NCBI GenBank assembly: GCA_002483105.1
Contig: DLHG01000007.1
Coordinates: 62,001 to 126,000, forward strand
Origin: Bacteroidetes bacterium UBA7674
GTDB lineage: Bacteria > Bacteroidota > Bacteroidia > Chitinophagales > Chitinophagaceae
DNA: 64,000 bases
Reading direction: 5' to 3'
The notes beneath the pieces are model-generated. The model was not told where the DNA came from. It searched no databases and saw only the letters and a program-made list of their open reading frames with translations. A program made the translations under genes and the position numbers. This document shows positions 62,951-64,000 of this stretch, piece by piece; the first letter of the stretch is position 1; every line of letters starts with the position of its first letter.

Positions 62951-64000
62951 TTATTTTAGTGTGGTTTTATGATTACTTACTATTCCTATCACTTTACTGT
63001 TGAATGTATTATCGGCAAATGGATTATTCGCCGATAACGATACCATTCCCCCTGCCTTGTATTCAGTATCTACAGCAAACAATGTAATATCGGCAGTATT
63101 ATCTTTTGAGAATACCCCCTGTACCAATCCAAATATCTCACGCGGCTTCACCGCTATCGCGTCTATCAGTCTTGCCAGTGGCACTTTATCACCTACAGCC
63201 TGGTATGCTATGCTGAAAGCTACTTCCTGTATGTTCATACCGTCAGAGGCATATTCAAATTCTTTCGCTTTGGCATCCCATTCCTGCGGGCGGTGATGAG
63301 AGGCGATACAGTCTATAGTACCGTCTTTCAATCCCGCTATCAGCGCCTGCCTGTCGGCTTCGCTGCGCAGCGGTGGATTTACTTTATACAGGCTGTTATA
63401 AGTATTTAGTGATTCATCATTCAGTGCCAGGTGATACGGTGTAACTGAGCAAGTGATATTCAGACCTTCTTTTTTTGCGGCACGTATCATTTCCACACCT
63501 TCGGCAGAAGAAATTCCAGTCACATGCAGGCGAGAACCTGTATACCGCAACAACTCTATATCTCTGTGCAGTAATATTGTTTCCGCCAGTGAAGGAATAC
63601 CCGACATACCCAGTTTGGTAGAGACAGGCCCTTCGTGCATCAGCCCGCCTTCAGAGAGTGCGGCATCAGCGGGTATTTGTACTACAGTACCGTCAAAGGC
63701 TCTTACATATTCCAATGCTTTCAGCATCAGGTTGGCATTCTGCACGGGCTTCCAGCCATCAGTGAAGGCTATCGCACCGTTGCTGTGCATGTCCATCATT
63801 TCGGCCAGCACTTTCCCTGCTATGTCTTGTGTAAGTGCACCCAGCGGATGCAGGTTTACCGCATGCCCTTGTGCTCTTTTTATTAAGTATTGTACGTTGC
63901 TTTTTGTGCTGACTGTTGGGTTGGTATTCGGCACTACCATTACATGGGTATAGCCACCCGCAGCAGCGGCATCAAGTCCGGAAGCGATGGTTTCTTTGTG
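62951..64000 (-). CDS. Dihydroorotase-like amidohydrolase (PyrC type), 5' end beyond the window
   Basis: The frame stays open to the window edge, giving 349 visible residues; codons above 63940 continue the family sequence (KETIASGLDAAAAGGYTHVM before VVPNTNP). The class I dihydroorotase pattern is clear: ALSEGGLMHEGPVSTKLGMSG, TPYHLALNDESL, YKVNPPLRS. Two usual catalytic positions differ: LHVTGISSAEG instead of HVSHVS and CIASHHRPQEW instead of IASDHAPH. The expected HxH zinc motif lies outside the window. It may be inactive or modified in function. Confidence 0.75.
   Translation of the reverse strand, partial: HKETIASGLDAAAAGGYTHVMVVPNTNPTVSTKSNVQYLIKRAQGHAVNLHPLGALTQDIAGKVLAEMMDMHSNGAIAFTDGWKPVQNANLMLKALEYVRAFDGTVVQIPADAALSEGGLMHEGPVSTKLGMSGIPSLAETILLHRDIELLRYTGSRLHVTGISSAEGVEMIRAAKKEGLNITCSVTPYHLALNDESLNTYNSLYKVNPPLRSEADRQALIAGLKDGTIDCIASHHRPQEWDAKAKEFEYASDGMNIQEVAFSIAYQAVGDKVPLARLIDAIAVKPREIFGLVQGVFSKDNTADITLFAVDTEYKAGGMVSLSANNPFADNTFNSKVIGIVSNHKTTLK

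Overview
The window looks like chromosome of a Bacteroidota member, most likely of the Chitinophagales/Chitinophagaceae kind. The pointers are type IX secretion (T9SS) C-terminal sorting domains, gliding-motility-type C-terminal (CHU_C) domains, a PorP/SprF protein, the lineage-typical families DUF349, DUF4197, DUF4199 and DUF5606, starts without a purine-rich Shine-Dalgarno, and promoter-like TAnnTTTG elements. No tRNA, rRNA, CRISPR array, transposase, prophage or plasmid gene was seen.

Layout. 1-6.4 kb: the end of a UvrD/PcrA helicase gene, a small membrane protein, a DUF4197 protein, a DUF349 repeat protein, a thioredoxin-fold protein and a histidine kinase/response regulator pair. 6.4-18.1 kb: mainly minus strand, with an ELWxxDGT-type T9SS protein, a QueA-family enzyme, a dGTPase, a large CHU_C protein interrupted by one in-frame stop codon, an Hsp15-like S4 protein, a lipoprotein, an M28 peptidase and ScpB. 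18.1-18.85 kb is non-coding and holds two different degenerate 21-bp tandem arrays.

18.85-34.5 kb is one minus-strand complex I operon, nuoA to nuoN, read from a good Bacteroidota-type promoter near 34.53 kb to a strong terminator at 18.8 kb. Between nuoE and nuoF sits a tightly packed three-gene cassette (NTF2-like secreted protein, polysaccharide deacetylase, GNAT acetyltransferase). Several nuo spacers carry AT-rich degenerate repeats, and one of these can fold into a long hairpin.

34.7-41.1 kb: a LamG/T9SS protein followed by a compact surface-polysaccharide module (glycosyltransferase, three methyltransferases, Wzx-like flippase). 41.2-45.1 kb: a DUF5606 protein with a lysine/alanine histone-like tail and two tandem T9SS paralogues with nearly identical C-termini. 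45.3-53.7 kb: ClpC, a STAS-like protein, RNase Z, an ABC exporter, a DUF2007 membrane protein, aspartate-semialdehyde dehydrogenase and RNase HII. 53.8-59.2 kb: an orphan response regulator, PorP/SprF and a 1202-residue PKD/CHU_C protein. 59.4-64 kb: a YkuK-like RNase H-fold protein, an unknown protein beside a dispersed repeat, and an operon of dihydroorotase-like protein, two DUF4199 proteins and a GT2 glycosyltransferase.

Most of the window is housekeeping and surface-protein content. I see no clearly new defence or mobile system. The strongest leads are the cassette inside the nuo operon, the two helically phased 21-bp arrays and the single-stop interruption of the CHU_C gene.
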